From Flavobacteriaceae bacterium (GTDB taxonomy: Bacteria > Bacteroidota > Bacteroidia > Flavobacteriales > Flavobacteriaceae), in contig CANGTL010000029.1 of NCBI GenBank assembly GCA_947456815.1, forward strand, positions 1 to 35,889: a stretch of 35,889 nt of DNA. The letters run 5' to 3'. The position numbers were made by a program, and so were the translations under genes. Below, one piece after another: positions 16,784 through 25,249 of the stretch (position 1 is the first letter of the stretch; each line of letters opens with the position of its first letter). Below the pieces are notes generated by a model that saw only the letters and a program-made list of their open reading frames with translations, searched no databases and had not been told where the DNA came from.

Positions 16784-16791
16784 TACTTTTG
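16784..16791 (+). promoter_or_regulatory. -7 box of pruA
   Basis: TACTTTTG, a TAnnTTTG match. A TTG at 16755-16757 is 26 bases upstream, wider than usual. Transcription would start just before the octamer array, placing the array in the 5' untranslated region. Confidence 0.5.
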
Positions 16792-16805
16792 CTCTCTAAT
16801 TATTT

Positions 16806-16869
16806 AGAAACTCAGAAACTCAGAAACTCAGAAACTCAGAAACTCAGAAACTCAGAAACTCAGAAACTC
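16806..16869 (+). repeat. Eight perfect tandem copies of AGAAACTC in the pruA leader
   Basis: The 64 bp from 16806 are eight identical 8-bp units, ending 13 bp before the pruA ATG and starting 14 bp after its -7 box. An array this pure can change copy number by slippage; here that would change leader length, not reading frame. Confidence 0.95.
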
Positions 16870-16882
16870 AAAAATAAAAAAT

Positions 16883-18511
16883 ATGCTTAAAGGATTTTTT
16901 CACGTACCCAAAGCAGTTAACGAACCTGTAAAATCGTACGCTCCCAATTCACCCGAAAAAGCCGCTGTTCTAGCTGCCTACAAAAAAATGTGGAACGAAA
17001 AAATCGACGTGCCGCTTTATATCGGAAACGAGGAAATTAGAACGGGAAACACACGAACAATGTCTGCCCCGCATGACCACCAACACATCGTTGGGACTTA
17101 CCATTTGGCAGAAAAATCACATATAGAAAAAGCCATCGCCAATGCCTTAGAATCAAAAGCAAAATGGGCGAATATGGCATGGGAACAGCGAGCTGCAATA
17201 TTTCTTAAGGCAGCCGAATTAATTGCAGGTCCATATCGCGCTCGTATCAACGCAGCAACGATGATTGCACAATCTAAAACTATTTTCCAAGCTGAAATTG
17301 ACGCATCTTGTGAGTTAATCGACTTCTTGAGATATAACGTCGAGTTTATGACGCAAATCTATAACGACCAACCTAAATCTGATTCCTCAGTTTGGAATCG
17401 CTTGGAGTATCGTCCGCTAGAAGGATTTGTTTACGCCATTACGCCTTTCAATTTTACGGCGATTGCAGCAAATCTTCCGGCAAGTGCCGCTATGATGGGA
17501 AATGTCGTTGTTTGGAAACCTAGTGATAGCCAAGTTTTTTCGGCTAAAGTAATCATCGACATTTTCAAAGAAGCGGGTCTCCCAGATGGTGTCATTAATG
17601 TTGTTTTCGGCGACGCTCAAATGATTAGCGAAACAGTATTTGCTAGTAGAGACTTTGCGGGCGTTCATTTTACCGGATCGACCCATGTGTTTAAAGACAT
17701 CTGGAAAAATATTGGAATGAATATTCACCACTATAAAACTTATCCAAGAATCGTTGGAGAGACAGGTGGAAAAGATTTTGTCATTGCACATCCAAGCGCC
17801 AATGTAAAACAAGTAGTTACAGGAATTGCTCGTGGTGCATTTGAATTTCAAGGACAAAAATGTTCTGCAGCTTCAAGGGGCTACATTCCGAAAAGCTTGT
17901 GGAATGAGGTAAAATCGCAATTAATCACCGATGTAAAATCCATGAAAATGGGATCGCCAGAAGATTTCGGAAACTTTATTACTGCCGTTATTCACGAAGG
18001 ATCTTTTGATAAATTAGCAAGTTACATCGACCAAGCTAAAAAAGACACCAATGCAGAAATCATAATTGGTGGGAACTACGACAAATCGAAAGGCTATTTT
18101 ATAGAACCCACGGTTATTGTAACGACAGACCCAAAATACACCACTATGGAAACCGAATTATTCGGTCCGGTAATGACCATTTACGTCTATGAAGATTCAA
18201 AATGGAGTGAAACTTTGAAATTGGTAGATCAAACCTCAGAATACGCTTTAACAGGTGCTGTATTTAGCCAAGATCGATACGCGATCGAAGAAGCAACAAT
18301 TGCATTGCAAAATGCAGCGGGTAATTTCTACGTCAACGACAAGCCAACTGGAGCCGTAGTTGGCATGCAACCATTTGGAGGAGCCAGAGCATCCGGAACA
18401 AATGACAAAGCGGGTTCTGCACTAAATTTATTACGCTGGGCGTCACCGAGAACAATCAAAGAAACTTTTGTAACACCAGAAGATTATCGTTATCCATTTT
18501 TAGGCGAATAG
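16883..18511 (+). CDS. pruA: L-glutamate gamma-semialdehyde dehydrogenase (1-pyrroline-5-carboxylate dehydrogenase)
   Basis: A 542-residue aldehyde dehydrogenase that oxidises glutamate semialdehyde to glutamate with NAD+ in proline catabolism. The catalytic Cys327 is in FQGQKCSAASR and the general base Glu293 in VGETGGKDF. The VWKPSDSQVFSA cofactor region and the C-terminal GGARASGTNDKAG are family-typical. Length matches the stand-alone PruA form of Bacteroidetes. No proline dehydrogenase gene is adjacent. The leader holds eight tandem octamers (16806-16869), and a strong terminator follows. Confidence 0.95.
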   Translation: MLKGFFHVPKAVNEPVKSYAPNSPEKAAVLAAYKKMWNEKIDVPLYIGNEEIRTGNTRTMSAPHDHQHIVGTYHLAEKSHIEKAIANALESKAKWANMAWEQRAAIFLKAAELIAGPYRARINAATMIAQSKTIFQAEIDASCELIDFLRYNVEFMTQIYNDQPKSDSSVWNRLEYRPLEGFVYAITPFNFTAIAANLPASAAMMGNVVVWKPSDSQVFSAKVIIDIFKEAGLPDGVINVVFGDAQMISETVFASRDFAGVHFTGSTHVFKDIWKNIGMNIHHYKTYPRIVGETGGKDFVIAHPSANVKQVVTGIARGAFEFQGQKCSAASRGYIPKSLWNEVKSQLITDVKSMKMGSPEDFGNFITAVIHEGSFDKLASYIDQAKKDTNAEIIIGGNYDKSKGYFIEPTVIVTTDPKYTTMETELFGPVMTIYVYEDSKWSETLKLVDQTSEYALTGAVFSQDRYAIEEATIALQNAAGNFYVNDKPTGAVVGMQPFGGARASGTNDKAGSALNLLRWASPRTIKETFVTPEDYRYPFLGE

Positions 18512-18528
18512 TCTAAAAAAAACTGCTT

Positions 18529-18561
18529 AAAAAGTCTATTGTTTTGCAATAGACTTTTTTT
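18529..18561 (+). terminator. Terminator of pruA
   Basis: A 13-bp perfect stem (18529-18541 with 18547-18559; core AAGTCTATTG / CAATAGACTT) with a 5-base loop, running into a T tract. Confidence 0.85.
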
Positions 18562-18617
18562 ATGTCAGTGATTATCAATTTTTTTATTACTTTCGAAACG
18601 CAATTAAACTTATTCTA

Positions 18618-19637
18618 ATGAAAACAAAAATACTTTTCGCAATATTATTTCTAACATGCGTATGCAATGCGCAAGCACCTATTAATTCTTATTATCCAGT
18701 AAACGGGGCGACATACACTGTTGTTTCAACTGCAGTCCCACTTAACCATTCGCCATCTGGAGAAAACGCTATATGGAACTTTGTTGATCTAACTCAAATC
18801 GGATCATCGACAGATAACAATCTTGCTCCAACAGCACAAGAAAGCATTACATTCCCTGGAACGACCACCAATACAGTTACAACAACAACGACTGGACTCA
18901 TTGTTTCTGACTCGAAAATTTACTCTAAAGAAAACGCTGGTGAAATTTCAATTACAGGCCTTTTTAACCCGCAAATTGAACTAAACTTCAATACTAACAA
19001 TGCTTTATTAGGCACATTCCCGCTGAATTATGGTTTTGCGAATGCAGATACCATGGCAGGAACTTTTACCTCAGGGGCCTTTAGCGGCGGTGTCACTGGA
19101 ACGAGTAATACAAGTGTCGATGCCTACGGAACCCTGAATCTCAATATTAATGGGTCAGGAGTTGTGTCTTATGAAGTAACACGACTCAAGTCAGTTCAAG
19201 ACATTACGATGACTCTTGGAATTTTGGGAACCGTCGGTACAATTGTGCAAACATTGCATTACTATTATATCAACGGAGGTCCAAATTCGCCAATTTTTAG
19301 ATCTTCAAGAACCATCGCAAATGTTCCTTTACAAGGCATCAATAATGAGATTTACGATCAGTTTGAAAGATACGATTTACCGCTTAGTATTAATCAAAGT
19401 AACGGCAATAACAATGCACTCACTTTATTCCCGAATCCGACACAAGATCTTCTTTATTTCAGATACAATAATCAAAAAATCAAACAGATTACTATTTCCG
19501 ACATGAGCGGACGAATCGTTTTTGAGGACGGAAACATTGGAGAATCCGTTTCACTAAAGCACTTACAAAGTGGAATTTATAGTGTAACAATTGAAACTAA
19601 GTCAGGGAAAGCAACTCAAAAATTTGTAAAGAATTAA
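18618..19637 (+). CDS. Secreted protein with T9SS type A sorting domain
   Basis: A 339-residue protein with a signal peptide (about residues 1-19, CNAQ). The body of about 240 residues is rich in Thr, Asn and Gly and has no domain I recognise. The last 70 or so residues form a T9SS type A sorting domain: LTLFPNPTQDLLYFRYNN, then ITISDMSGRIVFE, then LQSGIYSVTIETKSGKATQK and a basic end. It should be exported across the outer membrane by T9SS and released or attached at the surface. The gene is monocistronic; no peptidase or adhesin motif is visible in the body. Confidence 0.88.
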   Translation: MKTKILFAILFLTCVCNAQAPINSYYPVNGATYTVVSTAVPLNHSPSGENAIWNFVDLTQIGSSTDNNLAPTAQESITFPGTTTNTVTTTTTGLIVSDSKIYSKENAGEISITGLFNPQIELNFNTNNALLGTFPLNYGFANADTMAGTFTSGAFSGGVTGTSNTSVDAYGTLNLNINGSGVVSYEVTRLKSVQDITMTLGILGTVGTIVQTLHYYYINGGPNSPIFRSSRTIANVPLQGINNEIYDQFERYDLPLSINQSNGNNNALTLFPNPTQDLLYFRYNNQKIKQITISDMSGRIVFEDGNIGESVSLKHLQSGIYSVTIETKSGKATQKFVKN

Positions 19638-19841
19638 GCCAAGCTACCACACTAAACTGGCTGCTCGAATTTTGCACAAATCATTCTAGCTAGAAAACAT
19701 TTGGTACTAGTTGCAATTTTTTCCTTTCAATTAAGGCCGACGTTGGCAGGAAGCTGCAATATTTTTTTCTAAATAATTCAAATTAGTGAAGATTTTGTTA
19801 TTTTCGAATTAGTAAATTAATAAAACTTAAAATCTTAAAGT

Positions 19842-20291
19842 ATGAAAAACCTAAAATTCAAATCTTTGATAGTCTTATTTATAAGCCTATTATTTTTAAA
19901 TGCATGTTCTTCCGATAGCGATTCTAAGAAATCTCCTTCAAATTCAAATAGGAGCGTCGATTTTGATGGCGACGGAATAAATAACAATATTGACGACGAT
20001 GACGATGGCGACGGGACTTCAGATGATTTAGATAATGATGATGACAACGATGGAACTAGTGACGATTTGGACAACGATGATGATAATGACGGACTAAGTG
20101 ATGATGAGGATTCAGACGAAGACGACGATTTTGACAATGATGGGCAAAGTAACGACGAGGACAATGACGATGACAACGATGGAACGCCAGATTTATCAGA
20201 TAGCGATGATGATAATGATGGGACGCCAGATTCAGATGATAATGATGACGACAACGACGGGATTGATGACGGTGGAGATGGCGGTGATTAG
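19842..20291 (+). CDS. Asp-rich repeat lipoprotein (thrombospondin type 3-like, probably calcium-binding)
   Basis: A 149-residue lipoprotein. The signal peptide ends in the lipobox LNAC with Cys22 as the lipid site, followed by SSDSD, an acidic start that could act as a flavobacterial surface-export signal. From about residue 40 the protein is a series of 13-residue units of the form TSDDLDNDDDNDG, seven or so in a row with one 17-residue unit. About 57 of the 128 residues after the lipid Cys are Asp. The DxDxDG pattern is that of thrombospondin type 3 repeats, which bind calcium. There is no other domain. A terminator follows. The role is unknown: perhaps ion binding or a surface coat. Confidence 0.8.
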   Translation: MKNLKFKSLIVLFISLLFLNACSSDSDSKKSPSNSNRSVDFDGDGINNNIDDDDDGDGTSDDLDNDDDNDGTSDDLDNDDDNDGLSDDEDSDEDDDFDNDGQSNDEDNDDDNDGTPDLSDSDDDNDGTPDSDDNDDDNDGIDDGGDGGD

Positions 20292-20332
20292 TAAAATGTA
20301 TAGATGAAAAAATGGTAGTATAAAATCATTTC

Positions 20333-20372
20333 AAAGAGCCACAAAAACTTTCTTTTTGTGGCTCTTTTTTTA
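20333..20372 (+). terminator. Terminator of the Asp-rich lipoprotein gene
   Basis: A 15-bp perfect stem (20333-20347 with 20353-20367; core AAAGAGCCAC / GTGGCTCTTT) with a 5-base loop, followed by further T on the plus strand. It also lies just past the end of rsmG, but the minus side has no T tract. Confidence 0.85.
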
Positions 20373-20387
20373 TCTATTGTTTATTGG

Positions 20388-21017
20388 TTAAACTTTAAAC
20401 TTCAAAGGCAAATGAACTACTTTCTTGGTTTCAAAGAACTCGTCATTAAAAAACGTTGCAATTGAGTATTCTGTCGCTTTTGGAAAATTCTTAAGTTCTT
20501 CGGTTAAATCTCCGCCTTTCAAATATAAAATTCCATTGTGCAACTCGTGTTTGTTTTGCTTTTTGATTTTATCTTTTACCCACGAATAAAAATCAGGCAT
20601 GTTGGTCACCGCTCGACTCACGATAAAGTCAAAATCGCCTTTGACATTTTCGGCGCGCAATTGCTCAGCTTTTACGTTTTTCAATCCAATCGATTCAGCA
20701 ACCGCTTTCACTACATTAATCTTTTTCAAAATCACATCAATCAAATAAAACCGAGTTTCAGGAAACAAAATCGCTAATGGAATTCCAGGAAAGCCGCCTC
20801 CCGTTCCGACGTCCAAAACATAAGTACCAGGTTCGAATTTTTGAATTTAGGCAATAGCAAGCGAATGCAGAACATGCTTCACATATAATTGGTCGATGTC
20901 TTTTCTTGAAATCACATTAATTTTGGCATTCCAATCCAAATATAAGGCCTCTAATTTCCTAAACTGCGCGATCTGATCTTCGGTAAGGTCGGGGAAATAC
21001 TTCAGAATTTCTTCCAT
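20388..21017 (-). pseudogene. rsmG: 16S rRNA (guanine-527-N7)-methyltransferase RsmG, interrupted by an in-frame stop
   Basis: Read on the minus strand from the ATG at 21017, the frame gives MEEILKYFPDLTEDQIAQFR and continues to HSLAIA. It meets TAA at codon 57 (20849-20847) and then goes on in the same frame with IQKFEPGTYVLDVGTGGGFP to a normal end at 20388. Both halves are clearly RsmG, the SAM-binding GTGGGFPGIP lies after the break, and the total of 209 codons is the usual length. One base change, probably AAA to TAA, explains the break; no frameshift is present. A TTG at 20816 could restart translation but would omit the N-terminal third. RsmG makes m7G527 in 16S rRNA. A sequencing error is the main alternative. 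Confidence 0.88.
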
Positions 21018-21069
21018 GCTTATTTTTTTAACAAAAGTAATACTTTAGTGTTGAAATATTTATAGGAAC

Positions 21070-21104
21070 TTTGGCATAGCAAAAACTAATAATAAGTACA
21101 TTTG
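21070..21104 (+). promoter_or_regulatory. Promoter of the fatty acid desaturase gene
   Basis: TTTG (21070-21073), a 23-base spacer and TACATTTG (21097-21104) match the Bacteroidetes promoter. It sits 18 bp before the ATG, in the divergent spacer with rsmG. Confidence 0.65.
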
Positions 21105-21121
21105 CTGCTTAAGCTCAACCT

Positions 21122-22216
21122 ATGAATAATACAGTCCCTACTTTTTCAAATCAAGATAATCTGAAATTTTTCAGAACCTTAAATTCAAGAGTCAATAATT
21201 ATTTTAAAGAAAACAACATCCCAAAAACTGGGAATTGGAAAATCCACCTTAAAACAGTTATCCTCTTTACCATTTTTCTAACACCATATTTCCTCATTCT
21301 AACACTTGACATGTCTATTTGGTATCAACTTTTGTTGAATATCCTCATGGGAATTGGCATGGCTGGTATCGGAATGAATGTGATGCACGATGGCAACCAT
21401 GGCGCGTATTCTTCTAAATCATGGATTAATAAATTTATGGGTGGAAGCATCTATGTTTTGGCAGGAAATGTATACAACTGGCAAGTGCAACACAACGTTT
21501 TGCATCACACGTATACCAACATTCTAGGTCATGATGAAGATTTAGACGCGGGTAGAATTATTCGTTTTTCTCAAAATGCAGAATGGCGTCGTTTTCATAA
21601 ATTTCAACATTATTATTCGTTCTTTTTATACGGTTTGTTGACATTCAACTGGTCACTAACTACAGATTTTAAACAAATGCGCGCTTACTTAAAAAGAAAA
21701 TTGTCCTACGGTGAACCGCAAAGCCCAACAAAATTGTGGACCGTATTGGTCATAACCAAAATAATCTACGCACTAATTTGGGTGGTATTGCCAATCGCTT
21801 TTGGTGTCGTTTGGTGGAAAGTTCTTCTAGGATTTTTCGTAATGCATTACACCGCTGGTTTGATCTTAAGTATTGTTTTCCAATTGGCACACGTCGTGGA
21901 AGAAACCGACAATCCAATTCCAAATGCCAACGGTGAAATGGAAAATACTTGGGCTATTCACCAACTATATACCACAGCGAACTTTGCTCCAAAAAATAAA
22001 ATTGTCAACTGGTTTACTGGTGGATTAAATCATCAAATTGAACATCATTTATATCCTCATATTAGTCATGTTCACTATGGCAAAATTGCACAGTTCGTTA
22101 AGCAAACCGCCGAAGAATGCAATCTACCCTATCACGAATTTAAGACCATGCGAAGCGCGGTATTAGCGCACTATAAGCATCTGAAAGATTTGGGACAAAA
22201 CCCACAAATAGCCTAA
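21122..22216 (+). CDS. Fatty acid desaturase (acyl-CoA desaturase-like)
   Basis: A 364-residue integral membrane enzyme of the membrane fatty acid desaturase family. The three di-iron histidine boxes are present: HDGNH at 89-93, HNVLHH at 124-129 and HQIEHH at 304-309. Four membrane helices are evident near residues 45-85 and 205-250. The HQIEHH form of the third box is that of front-end and linoleoyl-CoA-like desaturases, though these enzymes usually also carry a cytochrome b5 domain, absent here. It probably desaturates membrane lipids, for example on cooling. It is monocistronic, with a good promoter and a terminator. Confidence 0.9.
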   Translation: MNNTVPTFSNQDNLKFFRTLNSRVNNYFKENNIPKTGNWKIHLKTVILFTIFLTPYFLILTLDMSIWYQLLLNILMGIGMAGIGMNVMHDGNHGAYSSKSWINKFMGGSIYVLAGNVYNWQVQHNVLHHTYTNILGHDEDLDAGRIIRFSQNAEWRRFHKFQHYYSFFLYGLLTFNWSLTTDFKQMRAYLKRKLSYGEPQSPTKLWTVLVITKIIYALIWVVLPIAFGVVWWKVLLGFFVMHYTAGLILSIVFQLAHVVEETDNPIPNANGEMENTWAIHQLYTTANFAPKNKIVNWFTGGLNHQIEHHLYPHISHVHYGKIAQFVKQTAEECNLPYHEFKTMRSAVLAHYKHLKDLGQNPQIA

Positions 22217-22221
22217 AAAAT

Positions 22222-22250
22222 AAAGACGCTTCCATAGCGTCTTTTGCTTT
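22222..22250 (+). terminator. Terminator of the desaturase gene
   Basis: A 9-bp stem, AAAGACGCT (22222-22230) with AGCGTCTTT (22236-22244), a 5-base loop and a T-rich tail. Confidence 0.75.
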
Positions 22251-22283
22251 TAACCATTTATAGCAACTCTTTAAAAGTAACTT

Positions 22284-23471
22284 ATGAATCACCTTCTTTC
22301 CGACAGAATTAATAATTTATCAACCTCACAAACCTTGGCAATGGCAGCATTGGCAAGAGAATTAAAAGCGCAAGGAAAAGACATCATTAGCTTAAGTTTA
22401 GGCGAACCTGATTTCAATACCCCGGATTTCGTCAAAGCAGCAGCCAAAAAAGCCATCGACGAAAATTATAGCACCTATTCGCCTGTCGAAGGTTATTTAG
22501 AACTTAAAGAAGCCATCTGCCGTAAATTCAAAAGAGACAACAATCTCGACTATAAGCCCAGCAACATTGTCGTATCTACCGGCGCCAAACAATCATTATA
22601 CAATATCGCCCAAGTCATGCTCAACGATGGCGACGAAGTAATTCTTCCTGCCCCATATTGGGTAAGCTACTTTGAAATCATCAAAATGGCAGGCGGCATT
22701 CCAATTGAAGTTCCTACTTCCGTAGAAAGCGACTTCAAAATCACGCCTGACCAATTAGAAAAAGCCATCACGCCCAAAACAAAAATGATTTGGTATAGTT
22801 CGCCTTGCAACCCAAGTGGTTCTGTTTACAACCGCGACGAACTAACGGCATTGTCCAAAATCATCGAAAAACACCCAAACATCTTTATCGTTTCTGACGA
22901 AATTTACGAACACATCAATTTTTCCGGAACGTTTTGCAGCATCGCTTCCATCCCAGGAATGTTCGAAAGAACCATCACTGTCAACGGAGTTGCGAAAGCA
23001 TTCGCTATGACGGGCTGGAGAATCGGCTATATCGGTGCTCCAGAATTTATCGCCAAAGCCTGCACCAAAATGCAAGGTCAAGTAACCAGCGGCGCCAACA
23101 GTATTGCGCAGCGAGCAACAATTACAGCCGTTGATGCCGATCCAAGTGTACTTAACGATATGGTCGCAGCTTTCAAAAGTCGACGTGATTTAGTCGTTAG
23201 TTTAGTAAAAGAAATTCCAGGTTTCAAACTCAATGTTCCCGAAGGTGCTTTTTATGTTTTCCCAGATGTTTCGTATTATTTTGGAAAAACACTACGCGGT
23301 CAAATCATTAAAAATGCCGATGATTTCTCGATGTATTTACTTTCAGAGGCTACTGTTGCAACAGTAACCGGAGACGCTTTTGGAAACCCAAATTGCATCC
23401 GTTTTTCCTACGCCACCAGTGAAGCTTTGCTCACCGAAGCCATGAAAAGAATCAAAGAAGCGCTCATCTAA
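22284..23471 (+). CDS. Pyridoxal phosphate-dependent aminotransferase (aspartate aminotransferase type, class I)
   Basis: A 395-residue fold-type I aminotransferase. The PLP lysine is Lys238 in NGVAKAFAMTGWRIGY. The substrate and cofactor motifs YSSPCNPSGSVY, SDEIYEHI and the C-terminal Arg in CIRFSYA are all present. It most likely transfers the amino group between aspartate and 2-oxoglutarate, as in the 1b subgroup, but prephenate or other substrates cannot be excluded. It is monocistronic with a terminator, and separated from purT by a spacer that holds a family A repeat. Confidence 0.92.
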   Translation: MNHLLSDRINNLSTSQTLAMAALARELKAQGKDIISLSLGEPDFNTPDFVKAAAKKAIDENYSTYSPVEGYLELKEAICRKFKRDNNLDYKPSNIVVSTGAKQSLYNIAQVMLNDGDEVILPAPYWVSYFEIIKMAGGIPIEVPTSVESDFKITPDQLEKAITPKTKMIWYSSPCNPSGSVYNRDELTALSKIIEKHPNIFIVSDEIYEHINFSGTFCSIASIPGMFERTITVNGVAKAFAMTGWRIGYIGAPEFIAKACTKMQGQVTSGANSIAQRATITAVDADPSVLNDMVAAFKSRRDLVVSLVKEIPGFKLNVPEGAFYVFPDVSYYFGKTLRGQIIKNADDFSMYLLSEATVATVTGDAFGNPNCIRFSYATSEALLTEAMKRIKEALI

Positions 23472-23482
23472 AAATAGCAATC

Positions 23483-23510
23483 GCCTCAAGTTTTCTTGGG
23501 GCTTTTTTTT
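23483..23510 (+). terminator. Terminator of the aminotransferase gene
   Basis: A stem, GCCTCAA (23483-23489) with TTGGGGC (23496-23502) including one G-T pair, followed by eight T. Confidence 0.7.
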
Positions 23511-23532
23511 ATAAATTTGGGCGTGACCACAA

Positions 23533-23625
23533 GGGTCGGGCTTTGCGTTACAATCTTTTTTGTCTGTCACCCCGAGCGCAGTCGAGGGGCTTTTTCTAAG
23601 AAAAAAAAGGGGTTCCACTGCAAAT
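23533..23625 (+). repeat. Dispersed intergenic repeat, family A, copy 3
   Basis: The element has left arm CTTTGCGTTACAATCTTTTT, a central GTCACCCCGAGCGCAGTCGA hairpin and right arm AAAAAAAAGGGGTTCCACTG ending CAA. It matches copy 4 (30816-30928, opposite strand) almost throughout. A segment ATCCCTCACGCA at 23671, which I associate with the end of such elements, may be its displaced tail. The rest of the gap to purT (23626-23756) shows nothing else I can name. Confidence 0.75.
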
Positions 23626-23756
23626 GAAATTCATCGAATACCTATAAGAAATATAAACCAATGAGATAATCCCTCACGCAAACACAAATACCTGAAAGCC
23701 ACTGGCTGTCCTCCTCTTAATATCAAATCTCACGCAATCCAACCTAACGAACAACT

Positions 23757-24923
23757 ATGAATTACAAAATACTACTCCTCGGCTCCGGTGAACTCGGCAA
23801 AGAATTCGTCATCGCAGCACAACGCATCGGTCAAACCATTATTGCCGTCGATAGCTATGAAAATGCACCTGCCATGCAAGTCGCCGACGGTTTTGAAGTC
23901 ATCAACATGCTCGACGGCGATGCCTTAGACCGTATTGTTGCCAAACACCAACCCGACTTTATCGTGCCCGAAATCGAAGCCATCAGGACCGAACGTTTTT
24001 ACGATTATGAAAAACAAGGCATCACAGTTGTGCCTTCCGCGAAAGCCGCTAATTTTACCATGAATAGAAAAGCAATTCGCGATCTAGCTGCCAAAGAATT
24101 GGGTTTGCGAACCGCTAATTATCGCTACGCCACCACAGCAGACGAATTGACAAAAGCCGTCGCCGAAGTCGGAATCCCTTGCGTGGTAAAACCCTTGATG
24201 AGTTCATCCGGAAAAGGACAATCCACCATCAAAACAGAAAGCGATATCGAAAAAGCTTGGCGCTACGCAGTTGAAGGTTCTCGTGGCGATGTGGTAGAAG
24301 TAATCGTTGAGGCATTCGTCAACTTCAATTCGGAAATTACTTTACTCACCGTAACTCAAAACGGCAATCCAACTTTGTTTTGTCCGCCTATTGGTCATCG
24401 ACAAGAACGCGGCGACTACCAAGAAAGTTGGCAGCCTGCACAAATTTCTGATGAAGCGCTCAACGAAGCAAAAGAAATGGCCGCTAAAGTCACAGAAGCA
24501 CTTGGCGGTGCTGGACTTTTCGGCGTTGAATTTTTCCTAACGGATGAAGGTGTTTATTTTTCAGAATTGTCTCCACGTCCACATGACACCGGAATGGTCA
24601 CACTCGCTGGAACACAAAACTTCAACGAATTCGAATTGCATCTTCGTGCCATTTCAAGTTTGCCTATTTTTGAAATCACTCTAGAAAAAGCCGGAGCCAG
24701 CGCGGTAATTCTAGCTTCTGAAAACTCAAATCACCCCACTTTTTCAGGATTGGAAAAAGTGGCTGTTTTACCAAAGACCGATTTTCGTATTTTTGGAAAA
24801 CCAAGTTCAAGACCTTTTCGAAGAATGGGCGTGGTATTGGTCAATGATGCTGCTGGCAAACCCATTGAAACAATAGTTGAAAAAGCGAAAGCCGCTGCTC
24901 GACTAATCACTGTTAATACTTAA
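23757..24923 (+). CDS. purT: Formate-dependent phosphoribosylglycinamide formyltransferase
   Basis: A 388-residue ATP-grasp enzyme that makes formyl-GAR from GAR, formate and ATP in purine synthesis, as an alternative to folate-dependent PurN. The N-terminal GSGELGKE (residues 8-15) begins the pre-ATP-grasp domain, ATP binding is seen at [14 protein letters not shown], and the metal-binding [20 protein letters not shown] segment with [17 protein letters not shown] is a PurT hallmark. The start is fixed by the N-terminal motif. A DUF6370 gene follows after 3 nt and a Crp-like gene after another 5 nt, so the three are probably co-transcribed. Confidence 0.95.
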   Translation: MNYKILLLGSGELGKEFVIAAQRIGQTIIAVDSYENAPAMQVADGFEVINMLDGDALDRIVAKHQPDFIVPEIEAIRTERFYDYEKQGITVVPSAKAANFTMNRKAIRDLAAKELGLRTANYRYATTADELTKAVAEVGIPCVVKPLMSSSGKGQSTIKTESDIEKAWRYAVEGSRGDVVEVIVEAFVNFNSEITLLTVTQNGNPTLFCPPIGHRQERGDYQESWQPAQISDEALNEAKEMAAKVTEALGGAGLFGVEFFLTDEGVYFSELSPRPHDTGMVTLAGTQNFNEFELHLRAISSLPIFEITLEKAGASAVILASENSNHPTFSGLEKVAVLPKTDFRIFGKPSSRPFRRMGVVLVNDAAGKPIETIVEKAKAAARLITVNT

Positions 24924-24926
24924 AAT

Positions 24927-25244
24927 ATGAAATCACTTATTACACTTGTTTTATTTCTAACTTTTAGCCTAGGTTTTGCACAAGACAAAAGACCGCAGAA
25001 AATGGAAATTGTAGAAGTTTCCTGTGGCCAATGCCAATTTGGGATGGAAGCCAAAGGTTGTGACTTGGCAGTGCGCATCAAAGGAAAATCCTACTTTGTA
25101 GATGGAACAAAAATCGACGAACATGGCGACGCGCATGCCAAAGATGGCTTTTGTTCTGCAATCAGAAAAGCAGAAGTGATTGGCGAAATAAAGGACAATC
25201 GTTTTGTAGTTTCTTATTTTAATTTGTTGCCGATTCAAGAGTAA
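24927..25244 (+). CDS. DUF6370 family exported Cys-rich small protein
   Basis: A 105-residue protein with a signal peptide (residues 1-19, LGFAQ). The mature part has four cysteines (33, 36, 45, 76) in VSCGQCQFGMEAKGCDLAVR and KDGFCSAIRKAEV, plus a His-rich turn DEHGDAHA. I recognise it as the DUF6370 family; no function is known. The CxxC pair and the histidines suggest metal binding or a disulfide in the periplasm. It lies 3 nt after purT and 5 nt before a Crp-like regulator. Confidence 0.8.
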   Translation: MKSLITLVLFLTFSLGFAQDKRPQKMEIVEVSCGQCQFGMEAKGCDLAVRIKGKSYFVDGTKIDEHGDAHAKDGFCSAIRKAEVIGEIKDNRFVVSYFNLLPIQE

Positions 25245-25249
25245 AAGCA

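Noticed and set aside
16806..16869. CRISPR array
   Set aside because: The 8-bp units are directly adjacent with no spacers and no cas genes; it is a simple tandem repeat.
19835..20254. Ser-rich 139-residue open frame antisense to the Asp-rich lipoprotein
   Set aside because: It is the mirror of GAT/GAC repeats (read as TCA/TCG-type codons); no signal or domain. The plus-strand frame has a lipoprotein signal.
20388..20816. A separate 142-residue methyltransferase starting at TTG 20816
   Set aside because: Sequence upstream in the same frame is clearly the rest of rsmG, interrupted by one stop codon; treated as one broken gene.
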